Source: Chlorophyllum brunneum
Lineage: Eukaryota; Basidiomycota; Agaricomycetes; Agaricales; Agaricaceae
Reading direction: 5' to 3'
Assembly (NCBI GenBank): GCA_963576785.1
Contig: OY756140.1
Location: forward strand, 1,612,001 to 1,676,000
Length of the DNA: 64,000 nucleotides
Shown: piece after piece, positions 49,972-60,941 of the stretch
How positions within the stretch are numbered: the first letter of the stretch is position 1
How the letters are laid out: each line of letters opens with the position of its first letter
Notes under the pieces: generated by a model
What the model was told of the DNA's origin: nothing
Database searches by the model: none
Seen by the model: the letters and a program-made list of their open reading frames with translations, nothing else
Program-made: the position numbers and the translations under genes

Positions 49972-51337
49972 ATGCCTACCGTCCTTCTCACGGTAAAATC
50001 CCACATATCCTCGCCCCTGCAAGCGCTCACCCCAGCCAGAACGACGACGGACCACCAAACCCACAGGAATCACCCTACGTCCTCGGTCTTTTCCGCCATC
50101 TCACAGAACAACTGGGTACTCTGTGCCCTGCCATCCGAAAACAACACATATCTCACTCGAGCCTAGGTTGGAACGTCAAAGTCGTCCTTCCCAGCAGTCA
50201 GAAATCCTGGATTGGTACAGCATATTCCAGTCACGGAATGTGCCTGGCTCACGACATAACATAGGGAAGGCGTACCACATCAAAGAAATAACAAAAGGAC
50301 GCTACTTTTACCCAAAGGAGGATGGTCAAGGCAAAGTCACAGATACCCCACGCCCACTCGAGGATGGAGAAATAGTGTGTCCTATCCACTTATCGTCTCA
50401 TTCACGGGCTAATTAAGATGCCGAATCTGCAGGCAGAATGGATCCTTCTTGATGGTGTACGGGGCCTGCTATCACACAACCGGTTCTCTTCTTACCCACT
50501 ATCCAGACGCCGGCCACGTGTGCGAATATCGCACTTCACAACCTATGGCCGGGCCAGATAGATCTCGTTGTGAGTGCATTCACCACTAGCTCTTCTCTGC
50601 AGTCTGACCGGCTTTTCATTAGATATCCGGTCCCAATTTAGGCCGCAACACATCTGGTCCGTTTGATACCCACATAGCCTTCCCTATCACTTTAACTCTG
50701 TCCCACAGCCGCATTCGCCCTTTCTTCTGGCACGATTGGTGCTGCCCTCTCTTCATCTCTCTCCAAGATCCGCTCCATCGCCATCTCATACGGCACTGTT
50801 GTCCATCCGACTCCCACGTCCTATCACGAGCCGGCCCACCGGTTAGGGAGCCGGATTATCGAACACCTTTGGCATAATTGGGGAGAAGACCAACTCGGAT
50901 TGCGCGATGGCGAAGTTGACCTATATAGTATCAACATTCCTCTTATCGAAGGCCTCCTATCTGAGGAAGGCCTCAAGGTATGCTGGACCAACATCTGGCG
51001 GAATACCTATGGCCGCCTTTTCAAGAACGTCTCAGCTGAGCACGCCCCGGATCAAAAGCGATCCGATGCCATTATTACAAGTGGCGAGCGACAAGGCATC
51101 GCTCTAACCATTGCTTCAGGTCCTCCACCTATCGAGACCGGCAATCTCTTGTTCAAATGGGCTCCTGAAATGAAGGGTCTTATCACACCACCCCCCTCCC
51201 TACTCCCTGTTGGTTCGGACGGGTGGGCGATTCATCAAGGATATGTTAGTGTCACACCATTACGCGCCAGCTTCGGAGAGCCCTGTGCTTATCCGAGCAC
51301 AGACGATGAGGACAGAATCTGGAAGATGAGGCTGTAA
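49972..51337 (+). CDS. SurE-like 5'/3'-nucleotidase (acid phosphatase Pho2/Pby1-type N-domain)
   Basis: Metal-dependent phosphatase of the SurE fold. The first exon is 21 bases (MPTVLLT). It splices to NDDGPPNPQESPYVLGLFRH, rebuilding the metal-binding NDDG motif. Short exons follow (LTEQLGWNVKVVLPSSQKSW, then IGKAYHIKEITKGRYFYPKE). The next exons carry AEWILLDGTPATCANIALHN, DLVISGPNLGRNT (the second SurE signature), AFALSSGTIGAALSSSLSKI, DLYSINIPLIEGLLS and WAIHQGYVSVTPLRASFG. The reading frame ends at 51337. Several introns of about 50 bases have obvious GT and AG ends. No tubulin-tyrosine-ligase-like second domain is seen, so this is the single-domain form. Divergent from the RasGEF gene with 116 bases between the start codons. 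Confidence 0.88.
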
Positions 51338-51415
51338 TTTGTGTGTCTGTAGGAACTCGATTAACGTTTGTTCCCATTCAGTTAAATTCCTTTAAAGCAA
51401 GTTATGTCGTGCCAT

Positions 51416-53225
51416 TTAAATAAACAGTGCTGGTGCTGCAAGCAGTATTGCCCAAAATGGCCGAGACACTTGAGCACGGACAGGGGGTTCCTCACGAACA
51501 GCGCTCGACACTAATCCATTGAGACCTTGTTTGCGGTAGACCTTGAGTGAATCAATGATCCAAGTTGCATTCTGCAATCCCACTCAGCGAAATGAAGGAA
51601 AATTTGGTCCACCTACACACCTCGAAGTTCCTAGGATCTTGAAGACGCTCAAGGCAGGTTCCTGGACACCCTGAGGTTGCGTAAGAGTTGCCCGCCCAAT
51701 CGCCTACAGAAGAATTATTCGCGCTATCAGTGCAGCGATCACATCACGCACCACAAAAGGTTATATCTTGGAGCACAGTGTAGGTTAGCTACAGGAACAG
51801 GTCACTCATAAGGAGACTTACTAAGAATGATAGTGTGGTTCTTAAAGAAGGCTAACGGGTCGCAACGAGAGCGATCGAGGGCAGCTGAGGGTGGGCCCCA
51901 GCTGTCTGGGTGTGGTACACCATCAGTGATATCCTTCGGGATGGCCTTACGGTAGAAAGACCCTGTGAAACCCATCAGTATCGTTGCAGCTGATAGAAGC
52001 GAGCACTACTGGACCAACGTACATATGGCGATTCCATTCTCATCCCACTTCATCACAAATACACCCCCACCTTGGGCATCAAAATACGGTCCATATGATG
52101 CTCTACTCCACTCAACGATACCGCATCCAGCATTATCATTGATCAAACCGTTACAATCGGTGTGGTTCTTTCCATTGGCGCTCTATAGCTCTGAGTCAAT
52201 ATCCCACGAATTTTCTCCACCAATTCCAACTGACCACTATTGTTCCGGTAAATGTACCGTTTGTAGTGAGATTGCATCCTAAGTACCACGTCAGCTATAC
52301 GAACCGGCGAGGAACATGACCGAGTACCGGGCGCTGTATGCCAGGCAACTTGATTGTGCTGATTGTCATGCACCCCCTCTATGATATCGATTTCACCAGC
52401 CTGTCCGCAAATTAACGGAGACGATAATTAGATTGCCAAGTGCAAACTCACGTACGGCCACTGTCCTTCCCCCAGTGTCCAGAATGCAGGCCAGGTGCCT
52501 TAGCTGTTGTTCAGCCCCATCCTTCCTCGAATAGTATGTCTGTATACTTACCGCAACCCCAAGGAGCTTTCTTCAAGTCAAGAATAAACAGTCCTGTGTT
52601 GTATCGTCTCTTTGTAGATATTCGAACGCTGGAAAATTCCCGAACCAATTCTGGACAGAGCACGCGGTACATACCTATCCCGCTTCACACCATTGTCCAA
52701 CCAAGTGTCGTTATCCCCTTTCATTATCACGGTGCCATCTTCCAATGTATATATCAGCTTCTTCCGGAGGGCTTCCTCTCGTGATACATAACTACAGAGG
52801 TACCTGAGCTACTCTGCACATATCAGTATGCCTCGAAACGTACTTCACTTGTCCGCTGTCAGGACCCAATTTCAGATCCGCTCAACTTGGAAAAAATCGG
52901 CCTGACATACTTCGTTGGATCTTGTCCCGTGAAAAAATCCCACCGGCTTGCGAAGGGTATGCAGACAGTTAACTATAGTTTTTAGGTTCAGTGAGAGAAC
53001 ATACTCGAAGAATTGGGAGCCAGAGTATTCATCTGTAGGTATCCACACGAATGGTGTCCCGTTCGCGTTATGACTGATACTTTGCGCCCTCTTTCTAGGA
53101 TTTGCTAAATTGCTAGCATCTTCTGTTGGGTTGGATGACCACAGCTTAGCAAAGTAGGCCGAACAGGGCGAAATGCAGGAGAGGGCGAGTAACGAGAGAC
53201 CTGTACTTCGTAGGCGCAGATACAT
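51416..53225 (-). CDS. Glycoside hydrolase family 16 beta-glucanase-like protein (copy A)
   Basis: Secreted GH16 enzyme of the type that cuts or remodels beta-1,3/1,4-glucans in fungal or plant walls. The start at 53225 gives a signal peptide (MYLRLRSTGLSLLALSCISP). The first exon carries FVWIPTDEYSGSQFF and splices to RWDFFTGQDPTK; later exons hold KKLIYTLEDGTVIMKGDN and a shared KAPWGCG motif. The catalytic motif GEIDIIEGVHDN sits at 52374-52397, with both glutamates and the aspartate present. The C-terminal part ends NATWIIDSLKVYRKQGLNGL, then PFWAILLAAPALFI. That hydrophobic end could be a GPI-anchor signal. It has about eight exons. It is a close relative of the gene just upstream (53613-55368), with the same exon order. 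Confidence 0.85.
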
Positions 53226-53612
53226 CGAGTTCCGTGGAAGCAGGGAACCTTCATCCACCCCTAGGTTGGGCTGTTATACGAAAGCCGGAAGTACATCAGC
53301 CTTGGAAATTAAGTCATTAAGCCTTGGCACGATGAGAATCAATGGCAGGTAGTACGTAACCAGTCGCGTAAGAGCTCAACTTCATCGCCAGACCACAAGT
53401 CGAAACGCCTCGTGGTTGTTCCAGCATACTGCATGGCCGAAGTGCGTACCAATCGCCGGACTTATTATGGTCAATCGTTATCATCAGTTTGTTAGACCCT
53501 CTACAAGGAAACGTGTCCTCGGGGAGGGATTATCTACATGCCGAAAGCAGCACGGCCACGCCCAGGTAACCCATAGAACTGTAGTCTAGACCCAACACTA
53601 CATCACATCACA
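53226..53612. other. Spacer between the tandem GH16 genes
   Basis: This 387-base stretch shows no coding region. It should carry the promoter of copy A. The right end holds the start of a short CATCA repeat. Confidence 0.4.
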
Positions 53613-53619
53613 TCACATC
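53601..53619. repeat. CATCA pentanucleotide repeat over the GH16 copy B stop codon
   Basis: About four tandem copies of CATCA occur at the 3' end of the GH16 copy B coding sequence, and the stop codon is part of the repeat. Slippage here could shift the C-terminus by a few residues. Confidence 0.6.
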
Positions 53620-55368
53620 GTCCACGTCGATACGAGCCCAAGTGTTGCAAACAAGACCCCAGTCCCACTCCATTGGTAGGTATTTGTTGCGCCCGAAATA
53701 ACAGTCCCACTCAGGGATTGTTTACGATAAACTTTCAAGTTGTTGATGATCCAGGTTGCATTCTGATATTTTCAACACGATGAACATACACATAAATCAG
53801 AGGCCTACCACAAAATTGGTTGGATCCATGAGTCTCTCATCACAAGTTCCAGGACAGGTAGTCGAAGCATAGGAGTTGCCGGCCCAATCACCTGAGCAAC
53901 TAATTAGTATCTTCATTTGGTCCGGAAAACAGAGATGTACCACAAAATGTGATATCTACCCGATGATCAATAATGGTGACAGAAGGGGAGGTAAACTCGT
54001 AAACTCACCGAAAACAATTGAGTGATTAGCGAAGTACTGGTTGATATTACAGTTGGTTGGATCTAGCGCGGCAACTGGTTGTCCCCACTTCGACGGGTCG
54101 GGACTTCCCTGGGTAATATCGACTGGGATAGCTTGCCTGTAGAAAGACCCTATTCTTTTTCAGCAATCAGCATCGGAACGAAGAAATGGACATACAAACT
54201 GCAATACCAGTATCATCCCATTTCATTACAAAAACACCACCACCTTGTGAGTCGAAGAAAGGTCCATAGGAAGCTCTGCTCCACTCGGTAATGGCACAAC
54301 CAGAGTTGTCATTTATCAATCCATTGCATTCTGTATTGTTCTGGCCATTTCGCATCTGGGAAGACAAGAGATCAGGGGACCTTAAATACTGGTTCTAACG
54401 CTGACACTCCTACTCACGGTGACTGCTCCAGAAAACGTTGCATTCGGATTTAAAAGACATCCTACGAGGTCGTGAGGCCTGAGTGAGGACATTACAACCA
54501 ATCGAATAGTTATTACATACCAGGCGCAGTATGGAACGTAACCTGATTATGCTCGTTATCATGAACACCTTCGATGATATCTATTTCCCCTGTCTTTGAA
54601 AGCATGAAGCTGTGGAGGGACACTCTGAAAAGATACTTACATACGGCCAATTCCCTGCTCCTAGAGTCCAAAAGGCTGGCCACACGCCTGATAAACAAGA
54701 GTCAGTCCAGAAGGAAGATAGAGCATGAGAAACGGAGACTCACCGCAGCCCCATGGTGCTTTATTCAAATCCAATATAAAAAGGCCGCCGTTATACTGTG
54801 CTTTACTAGAAATCCGGACACTAGGAACGCATTGTGAGTACACCATGAAAACGGACACTGGCAGCACAAACCTTCTCCGTGGGACTCCTTTATCAAGCCA
54901 TGTCGTATTGTCACCGTGCATTATAACGGTCCCATCGTCTTGGACGTAGACAAGTCCGGTAGCGAATGCATCGTCTCTCGTTGTGTAGCTGGCAAATGAA
55001 TGTATCAGGAGGGCCGTTCAAGTCGAGTCAACGATGACTCGTAACACTTACTTGACAATACCACTGTGACAACCGCAGTGAAATTTGGTCTCAATAAACA
55101 AGCTGGTTACTTACTGTGTCGGGTCATCACCGGTGAAAAAGTCCCAACGACTGGTTAGGTGATTTCAGAATCTATAACCTTGACTCTGGGAAATTACGTA
55201 CTCGAAAAAGGCAGGGCCTGAATACTCATCTTGAGGTAACCAGAGAAAGGTTGAACCGTTAGGACTGGTGTTCAAACTGCTTCGGGTGCCAAGAGCACCC
55301 CCTGCAAACACACTCTGCAAATGTGAAATGAGGAGAACGAGTAAACAAGAGGGGAGATTCCCTAGCAT
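53613..55368 (-). CDS. Glycoside hydrolase family 16 beta-glucanase-like protein (copy B)
   Basis: A second GH16 gene beside copy A. The start at 55368 gives signal peptide MLGNLPSCLLVLLISHLQSV, then FLWLPQDEYSGPAFF spliced to RWDFFTGDDPTQ. YVQDDGTVIMHGDNTTWLDK follows, then GLFILDLNKAPWGCG, and the catalytic GEIDIIEGVHDNEHNQVTFH at about 54550-54587. QYFANHSIVFGDWAGNSYAS and TCPGTCDERLMDPTNF come next, then NATWIINNLKVYRKQSLSGT. The C-terminus ends LFATLGLVSTWTM, again hydrophobic. Active-site acids are intact. Exon order and intron phases match copy A, so this pair arose by tandem duplication. Confidence 0.86.
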
Positions 55369-55621
55369 GGCAGTCGGGACGTCAGAGGCGAGATTCTCGA
55401 GAGGACAGGAATGAAGTTGATGTTCTGATCAATTACTCAGGTGAGAAACGCCAATGCCTCATGTCAACATTAGCTATTTTTAGCATTCTATGGTGCTTGC
55501 ACGCCAAATCAATGCACCGTAGTGCCTCTTTTGTTGGAAAGGCGATGAGGACATACACATAGCGACAGGACACGAGGAACGTAGTAGGTAAGTATGAGTA
55601 AGCAAGAGGTACACCAAATGA

Positions 55622-56457
55622 TCAGCGGTATCGACGCAAGCTGAGGGTGTTGTGCCTCTTCCAGGTGGAGCGAGAAGGGGTGTGGTTGTGGCGGTGGCCT
55701 TTGCCCAGACCACGGTTCTAACCAATTTGAATGTCAGTACTCGTGCATCATGGAACGACAGAAATCGATGACGGACTTGCTTGCCAGCACTGGTAAGGCC
55801 ACGAGCCTCGCGGCGTTTGTGGACGGGATTGACGATCCAGTTAATTCTGGGATCACGACGAATCTGAAGGTAATATGCTTCTCAGAACGGAGGTGAAGAA
55901 CAAACATGACAAGTCTTACGGCCTTGTGGCTGGGATCCACCAAAATAACCTCGTAGTATTTGTACACACCATCCTGGTTCACCCAGTACGAGTTCAGGAC
56001 GCGCATGTTCCCACATCGCCTACCAACACGTTCCTCCGCGACACTCCTGTGTGATCGCTGTGGTTTCAGGTGGTTGACACCCTGGCGGACGGGTTTGCCA
56101 TAGGTTGCACCTAGTTATGAAAGTCTCTTGGGTTCCTATCTTCAACCAGCTAATGTTACAAGACAAGACGAACCCTTAGGAACGGGCTTCTTGCGATTGC
56201 CCCGGCGGACTCGGATGCGGTAGATGACATATCCTTGCTTAGCCTTATAACCAAGGCGGCGGGCCTTGTCGGGGCGAGACGGGCGAGACGCACGGTGAAT
56301 TACATTTAGTTGACGATATTCCCAGCAGCTATAACCAGGATTAAATGAGCTTTCGCGATATCGTCTACACATTTACACACCGAACACGGAGAAGGAATCG
56401 GAGAACATCCGACTGTTTCTTTTTGTAAAGCTCCCCAATGTACTTGTAGGCACCCAT
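55622..56457 (-). CDS. RPL15: 60S ribosomal protein L15 (eL15)
   Basis: Starts [20 protein letters not shown]. An intron is placed in the codon for the Arg before CWEYRQLN. It continues [110 protein letters not shown] and [20 protein letters not shown], and ends [14 protein letters not shown] (read here as [12 protein letters not shown]) with a stop at 55622-55624. Length and order match eL15, a core large-subunit protein. The assignment is certain; intron ends in the middle are approximate. Confidence 0.96.
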
Positions 56458-56627
56458 ATCGTCGCTAGTATCGCGACGATAAAATCTCTTCAGTGACCAT
56501 CTCGATTTTACCAAGTATACCACATACCTTGTTCTTGAGGATGTTGAGCCCGACGCTCGATAATATGGGCACCGCAGTGGACTGAGGCTGATTAGAACTG
56601 TACATTACGTCGGCAAATCCCGATATC

Positions 56628-56639
56628 AGACCCTAACCC
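56628..56639 (-). promoter_or_regulatory. TTAGGG (Tbf1-like) element upstream of RPL15
   Basis: Read on the minus strand, GGGTTAGGGTC lies about 175 bases upstream of the RPL15 start. TTAGGG-type Tbf1 sites are a known class of ribosomal-protein promoter element in several fungi. Function here is inferred from position only. Confidence 0.35.
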
Positions 56640-56714
56640 CACAAACTTTGAGACACACTAAATCATTGATTACAGCGGTTTGCGGAACTTGGGACGCGAG
56701 CCGATTTTGGAAAA

Positions 56715-56842
56715 AAAATTGGTCAGTTTTGATGATGCAGTAAATTTTCGCAATAAAAACACAATATCTCCACAAATACTGCACACTATGCCATGAAACC
56801 ACCACTGTTCGAAAGAGCACAAATATGCGAATCTAACAGTAT
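56715..56842 (-). repeat. Inverted repeat, left arm
   Basis: About 128 bases, which on the minus strand read ATACTGTTAGATTCGCAT, then TTTGTGCTCTTTCGAAC, and end near AAAACTGACCAATTTT. The right arm at 57591-57718 is the same sequence in opposite orientation, about 85% identical by eye. Confidence 0.75.
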
Positions 56843-57590
56843 GCCAATTGTGGAGGAAATGCTGGGGGATGAGGCACTGAGTTAGAATAATACTTTTTGT
56901 TGACCACTTCATGTGTCATCGCCTGTCACCACCCCTGCTCAGTTGCTCTAGTGCTTAGCTTGCAGGGGATGCCTAGCAGGTGTCCTTTTAGGCTTGAAAA
57001 AGTGTCCAGAGCATCTGATAGTGCCATGAATGAGGTCGAGCAAGTCCGAAAATGTGGCCATCACTGATAGGGCTCAAGCTCTATATTGCTGCAAACCTGT
57101 GGAATAAGAAGTGTCATCTGAAGGTGTCTCATAAACATTGAAATTAATAATTAATTCACTATGGGCCTATTCCAGCTGCTCATTGAGGTCTGAGGATCCG
57201 TCTACCTACACGTTCTGCCTTGATTTCCTTGCCTTCTTCACGATGATGGGTGTGGGTGAGAGATTCATGTTCTGGGGACAGGAGATGCTTCAGTAATGAT
57301 ATTTTGAGTTGTTGGATGAGAGGGTCAACAGAGGAGAGTTCATTTGACGAGGGGGAAGGGCTGATGGACTATGGTCATTCCAGCACAGGTTCTTCAGTAG
57401 GCACCAAAGGTGGTGGGATGATGATTCTGAGCATGGATGACACCTTGGGTCAATACTCAGCTCCTTTTCACTCTCTACCCCCATGTCCACAAGGAGGAAT
57501 GTGAATGGAGGGGATGGGCCAGAAATCAGATCAAAGTCCAACCAGCCCCCACTTTGCGCTTCGAAGACAGTGTTATAACATCTAAAACTT

Positions 57591-57718
57591 ATACTGTTAG
57601 ATTCGCATTTTTGTGCTCTTTCGAACGGTGGTAGTCTCACAATATGGTGCACAATATTTGTGGAGATATTTTGCTTTTATTGCGAAATGTTACTGCATCA
57701 TCAAAACTGGCCGGTTTT
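57591..57718 (+). repeat. Inverted repeat, right arm
   Basis: Plus-strand counterpart of the left arm. By eye 19 or so differences in 128 bases, about 15 of them transitions. An 18-base A run (about 57719-57736) follows at once, 26 bases before the MFS stop codon. Confidence 0.75.
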
Positions 57719-57761
57719 GGAAAAAAAAAAAAAAAAGGGTCCGGCAGTCATATCACGACGA

Positions 57762-59893
57762 CTACGCTCTCGAACGCCCTCCTTTGGGCAATGTGGACTC
57801 CTTCCTACCCAAACGATAGTAAGCAGTCCCAAGATACACAAACCAAGCAGATGCAACAAGGAGGAAGGCAAATAACCTGAACAAACGTCCTCTTCGTGTT
57901 TCTGAAGCGGAAATGATGTCCGTTTGCGATCCAGATCCTGTTGGGATATTGACGGAACTATACGATAAGTCAACCGAGGAAAATGGAGTCTCTGCCGACG
58001 GAGGTGAAATATTTTGCCTGCCAATCGAAACTCTGGATACCGCTCCATGGTTACGTTTGAGGGCCCGGTCCCTCCGCCATCGTAAGAGAGCCAGGAGCAG
58101 AATAGACAACATTTGAAGACCATTCAGGAGCAGGAAAATGCCAAGCAGTCGCTGAATAGCGATGGCATTGGACTTTTCCTTTGATTTAACATCGAGGGCA
58201 AGCCCAGCGAGGGTTTGAAAGAGAATTGACCCTGTTTGCTCCAACTATCCGAGTGTTTAGTAGAAGAAATCGTGTAATCTCCTACACTGGGAACGTACGC
58301 TTTTATGGGCTCCAAGTGCTGTAGAGACGTATTTCGGAACAACTATCTGTGGCACAATCACAGCAAGCAACACTGGGACCATTGTGAGCATGTCAATGAC
58401 GAAACTATGGGACATACGCGGCGAAAATCCATAACCAATAGCAAACGAGAAGATAGCAGGCACTGGAGTGCGGGTCCACGCGGGGGTTATCACGAGCCAC
58501 GTGTAAGCGGAGGCAGTGAGTGCAGACGACAGCATCAAGAGGTAGATGACAATGGGCCTGCGTTTGGAGGAGTCGACGATGATTCCGCACTGTTTCCACC
58601 GTACATAATTGCAATCAGGATCATGGCATTAAACAGCTCTTACGATGGGATAGAGTATGATGCTACCTGCGAGAAGATACGACGCTTTGGTTGCAGCATC
58701 CTCCTCTGAAAGCTGGTAGCGGCTTTCAATGATATTGCTGGGGAATAGGTTAATGAGAGTGCCCGGTGCATGTACGGGACCTACGTAGCGAGATGACTGA
58801 AAGGTGACCATATCATCCCACACAGCACGTTGAGGGCGATATACCTGGGGGATGGCTGGTAAGAAGGATGGTCCGTTGGTAACAGTGGGGAATACGCACG
58901 CCCAAAAGTCGTCCCCGAAACTTCCGATTTCCTTCAGATAGACCTTGTGCTTTTCTGCTGTCCTTTTAAGGGCTTGTGCTTTGACTACATTCGTCGGAGC
59001 GACTTGCTCTGCTTCGTGAACAAAATCAGGAGTTTCGAGTTCGGCCCCGGCACCATCGACAAGCCGCTTTGATATAGCGATGTAGACTAGGTTGACGGCC
59101 ACAGAAAAACCGGTCAGGATGGTACTGACATAGAATGGTCCAGAGGACCCGAAACGCTCTGTCAAGGGATAAGAGGTTCGTGCAGCTACGAAGGAGGATC
59201 CTTTCCCAGCGACTAAGCCTAGTGCCATGGATACACCGAGGCCATGTTTCTTGAAAAAGCGCACGACTATAGTCTCCTGCACCACGGCTAGTGGACTGGC
59301 GCCAAATCCGAAAATAAACAACCCCAAAGCCATGAGACGAACATTGCCCCAAAGCTCTCCAACGAGAAGAACCAGCTGCCCTGTTCCGAGGACCAGTTAA
59401 CATTGTACTACGTCGACCGTGCACCCGAAGCTGCTCACCCAGAAAGATGACACCAGTAGCGAGAATACTCGCAGTGGTTGTGCCGAGTCTGGTGACGAGC
59501 AGCCCAGCAAAAAGCGGGGTCCATGTGCTGTTCAAGCTGTAGGCCGAGAATAACAGCCCGAATTCCGTATGTGTAGTACCGAGTTCGCGTTGAATTCGGC
59601 TCTTCAGGGGCCCCAGAATATAGCCAGCACTGTATCAACAGTATCACAGCCTGTGTGGTTGATCTTCGGAGAAGGAACACGCACTAGTGAACCCCGACGC
59701 TGAGACTGCAAACGCAGAGTAGAACCAGTATTCTGACGGAGAATGGCGGTGACTTGGGAAGCAACTCTGGGCGATCCTCTCCAAGTAGAGCATGGGTCTC
59801 CAGGTGTCCGCTCTCGGATTCCGGACGGTTGGCGGGATGACGCAAGTTTTCTTCAGGGGAAGACTGACGACTCAAGCTTGTTGTCATCGGCAT
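57762..59893 (-). CDS. Major facilitator superfamily transporter, MFSD1-like
   Basis: A polytopic transporter of about 550-600 residues. The start at 59893 gives MPMTTSLSRQSSPEENLRHP, a hydrophilic N-terminus with a dileucine-like THALLGEDRPELL. TM1 (ILVLLCVCSLSVGVH) splices to GYILGPLKSRIQRELGTTHT, and membrane helices continue: SLNSTWTPLFAGLLVTRLGT, SILATGVIFLGQLL, MALGLFIFGFGASPLAVVQE (MFS motif region), and GLGVSMALGLVAGKGSSFVA. A central loop precedes the second half. The C-terminal half ends LLNGLQMLSILLLALLRWRR and FAFLLVASAWFVYLGTAYYR. The motif spread and N-terminal dileucine resemble lysosomal MFSD1, a dipeptide exporter. That substrate is family inference, and a general MFS label is safer. 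Final stop at 57762-57764. Confidence 0.82.
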
Positions 59894-60255
59894 GGCGAAT
59901 GGGGTGAATGAGTCTGTGAATGGCGCACTTGTATAGCAGGGGGGATAGAATGTGGAGTCCGTTGGATGTTCGTATGAAGGTACCCAGGCCAGGTGTTATC
60001 TGATAACCGGGGGTTGGGACGTTGATGAATGATTGAGCTGTCGATCCCCCCAACCCGGATCTGGTTACGTTGGTCTTCCAAAGGCCTCAAACATCGAACT
60101 GATCATGATGACCCAAAAATACATGAATACGGGTGATTCAACAGAGGAACATAAAAATGTAAAGACAACTTTGGACTACACGTAGAGGGCGAGGCGACTC
60201 GCGTTATAAATAGGGATCGTGACAGTCATCGCCAGTCCCTGGAATGAACCACCGC
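59894..60255. other. Intergenic region between MFS and MARVEL genes
   Basis: This 362-base gap shows no coding exon. TATAAATAG occurs on the plus strand at 60205-60213. Read on the minus strand it is also TATA-like and lies about 310 bases upstream of the MFS start. Confidence 0.4.
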
Positions 60256-60941
60256 TTAAACCAATCTCCTCGTGGACTCGCCAGAGTCAGCCAATTCGGA
60301 CTCCTGTTTCCTTCGATAGCTACTCGACTTGACCCACAAAGTGGTTAGTACCAACATTAACGTGCATAGCCCGAATTCAGTCCAGCCGAGTGCCTCCACT
60401 GTCAGTGACTGCCGGCATCTGAATGTGATATTATATCAGTGTTTATAATTGGGGGATTGTCACTGGAACCCCATACCTGTGAATAATGGGTTTCAGGGCA
60501 CAACCGCCACCTGTGCGCGTGTTATGCATAACCCCAGCTGCTGTTCCCTGTGAAACCATGAGCTAACTAAAGAAAAACAGCCGAGGATTCTGAGACTAGC
60601 CCATAGAATTGTCGTTACCAGCAGCCATATGACTGAACTGGCTACGCTAGCTATAAATTGGCTTCCTCCGTCCACCATCCACAGCATATAAGCAGCCGAG
60701 AAGATAGTGGTCCAGATTGCATTGAATAAAAACATGATCAGCCTGACGATAGGATTTAATAGGTTTCATCAGACGACTAACGCCGGTTCTGGACTCACAG
60801 TGAGTGGTACCGCTCGCTCGGCCACGTCTTATGCTCGTTCCCCGCCCCTATCAAAAAAGCGGTTAACCCCAACTCCGCCATGGCCGACGACATCATCATA
60901 GCAAACAAGAATGGGTGGTAATGAGCCTTCACAAAAGACAT
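60256..60941 (-). CDS. Four-span MARVEL-type membrane protein
   Basis: The start at 60941 gives MSFVKAHYHPFLFAMMMSSA, a first hydrophobic segment ending ELGLTAFLIGAGNEH. A splice then leads to IMFLFNAIWTTIFSAAYMLW, SQFIASVASSVIWLLVTTIL and WASLRILGCFS. A further exon carries CRQSLTVEALGWTEFGLCTL, MLVLTTLWVKSSSYRRKQES and the tail ELADSGESTRRLV, with the stop at 60256-60258. Four membrane segments with short loops and the E-LGWTEF-L arrangement fit the MARVEL family, seen in fungal membrane-organising proteins. I would not name a specific orthologue. Confidence 0.7.

Larger units (their letters stand above)
56458..57761. other. Intergenic region containing the inverted repeat
   Basis: This 1.3-kb stretch lies between RPL15 and the MFS gene. 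It contains two similar arms in opposite orientation (separate entries) and short reading frames that look like noise. No recognisable transposase was seen. A 120-codon minus-strand frame (57290-57652) spans the right arm, but I do not recognise its product. Confidence 0.5.

Noticed and set aside
55480..55725. 81-codon minus-strand frame ahead of the RPL15 stop
   Set aside because: It partly overlaps the last RPL15 exon in the wrong frame and shows no conserved feature.
57290..57652. 120-codon minus-strand frame in the inverted-repeat region as a transposase remnant
   Set aside because: I see no catalytic motif (DDE, HUH) and half of it is the repeat arm itself.
57719..57736. 18-base A run beside the right inverted-repeat arm as a retroposon tail
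   Set aside because: No element body or target-site duplication fits a retroposon; a plain homopolymer is as likely.
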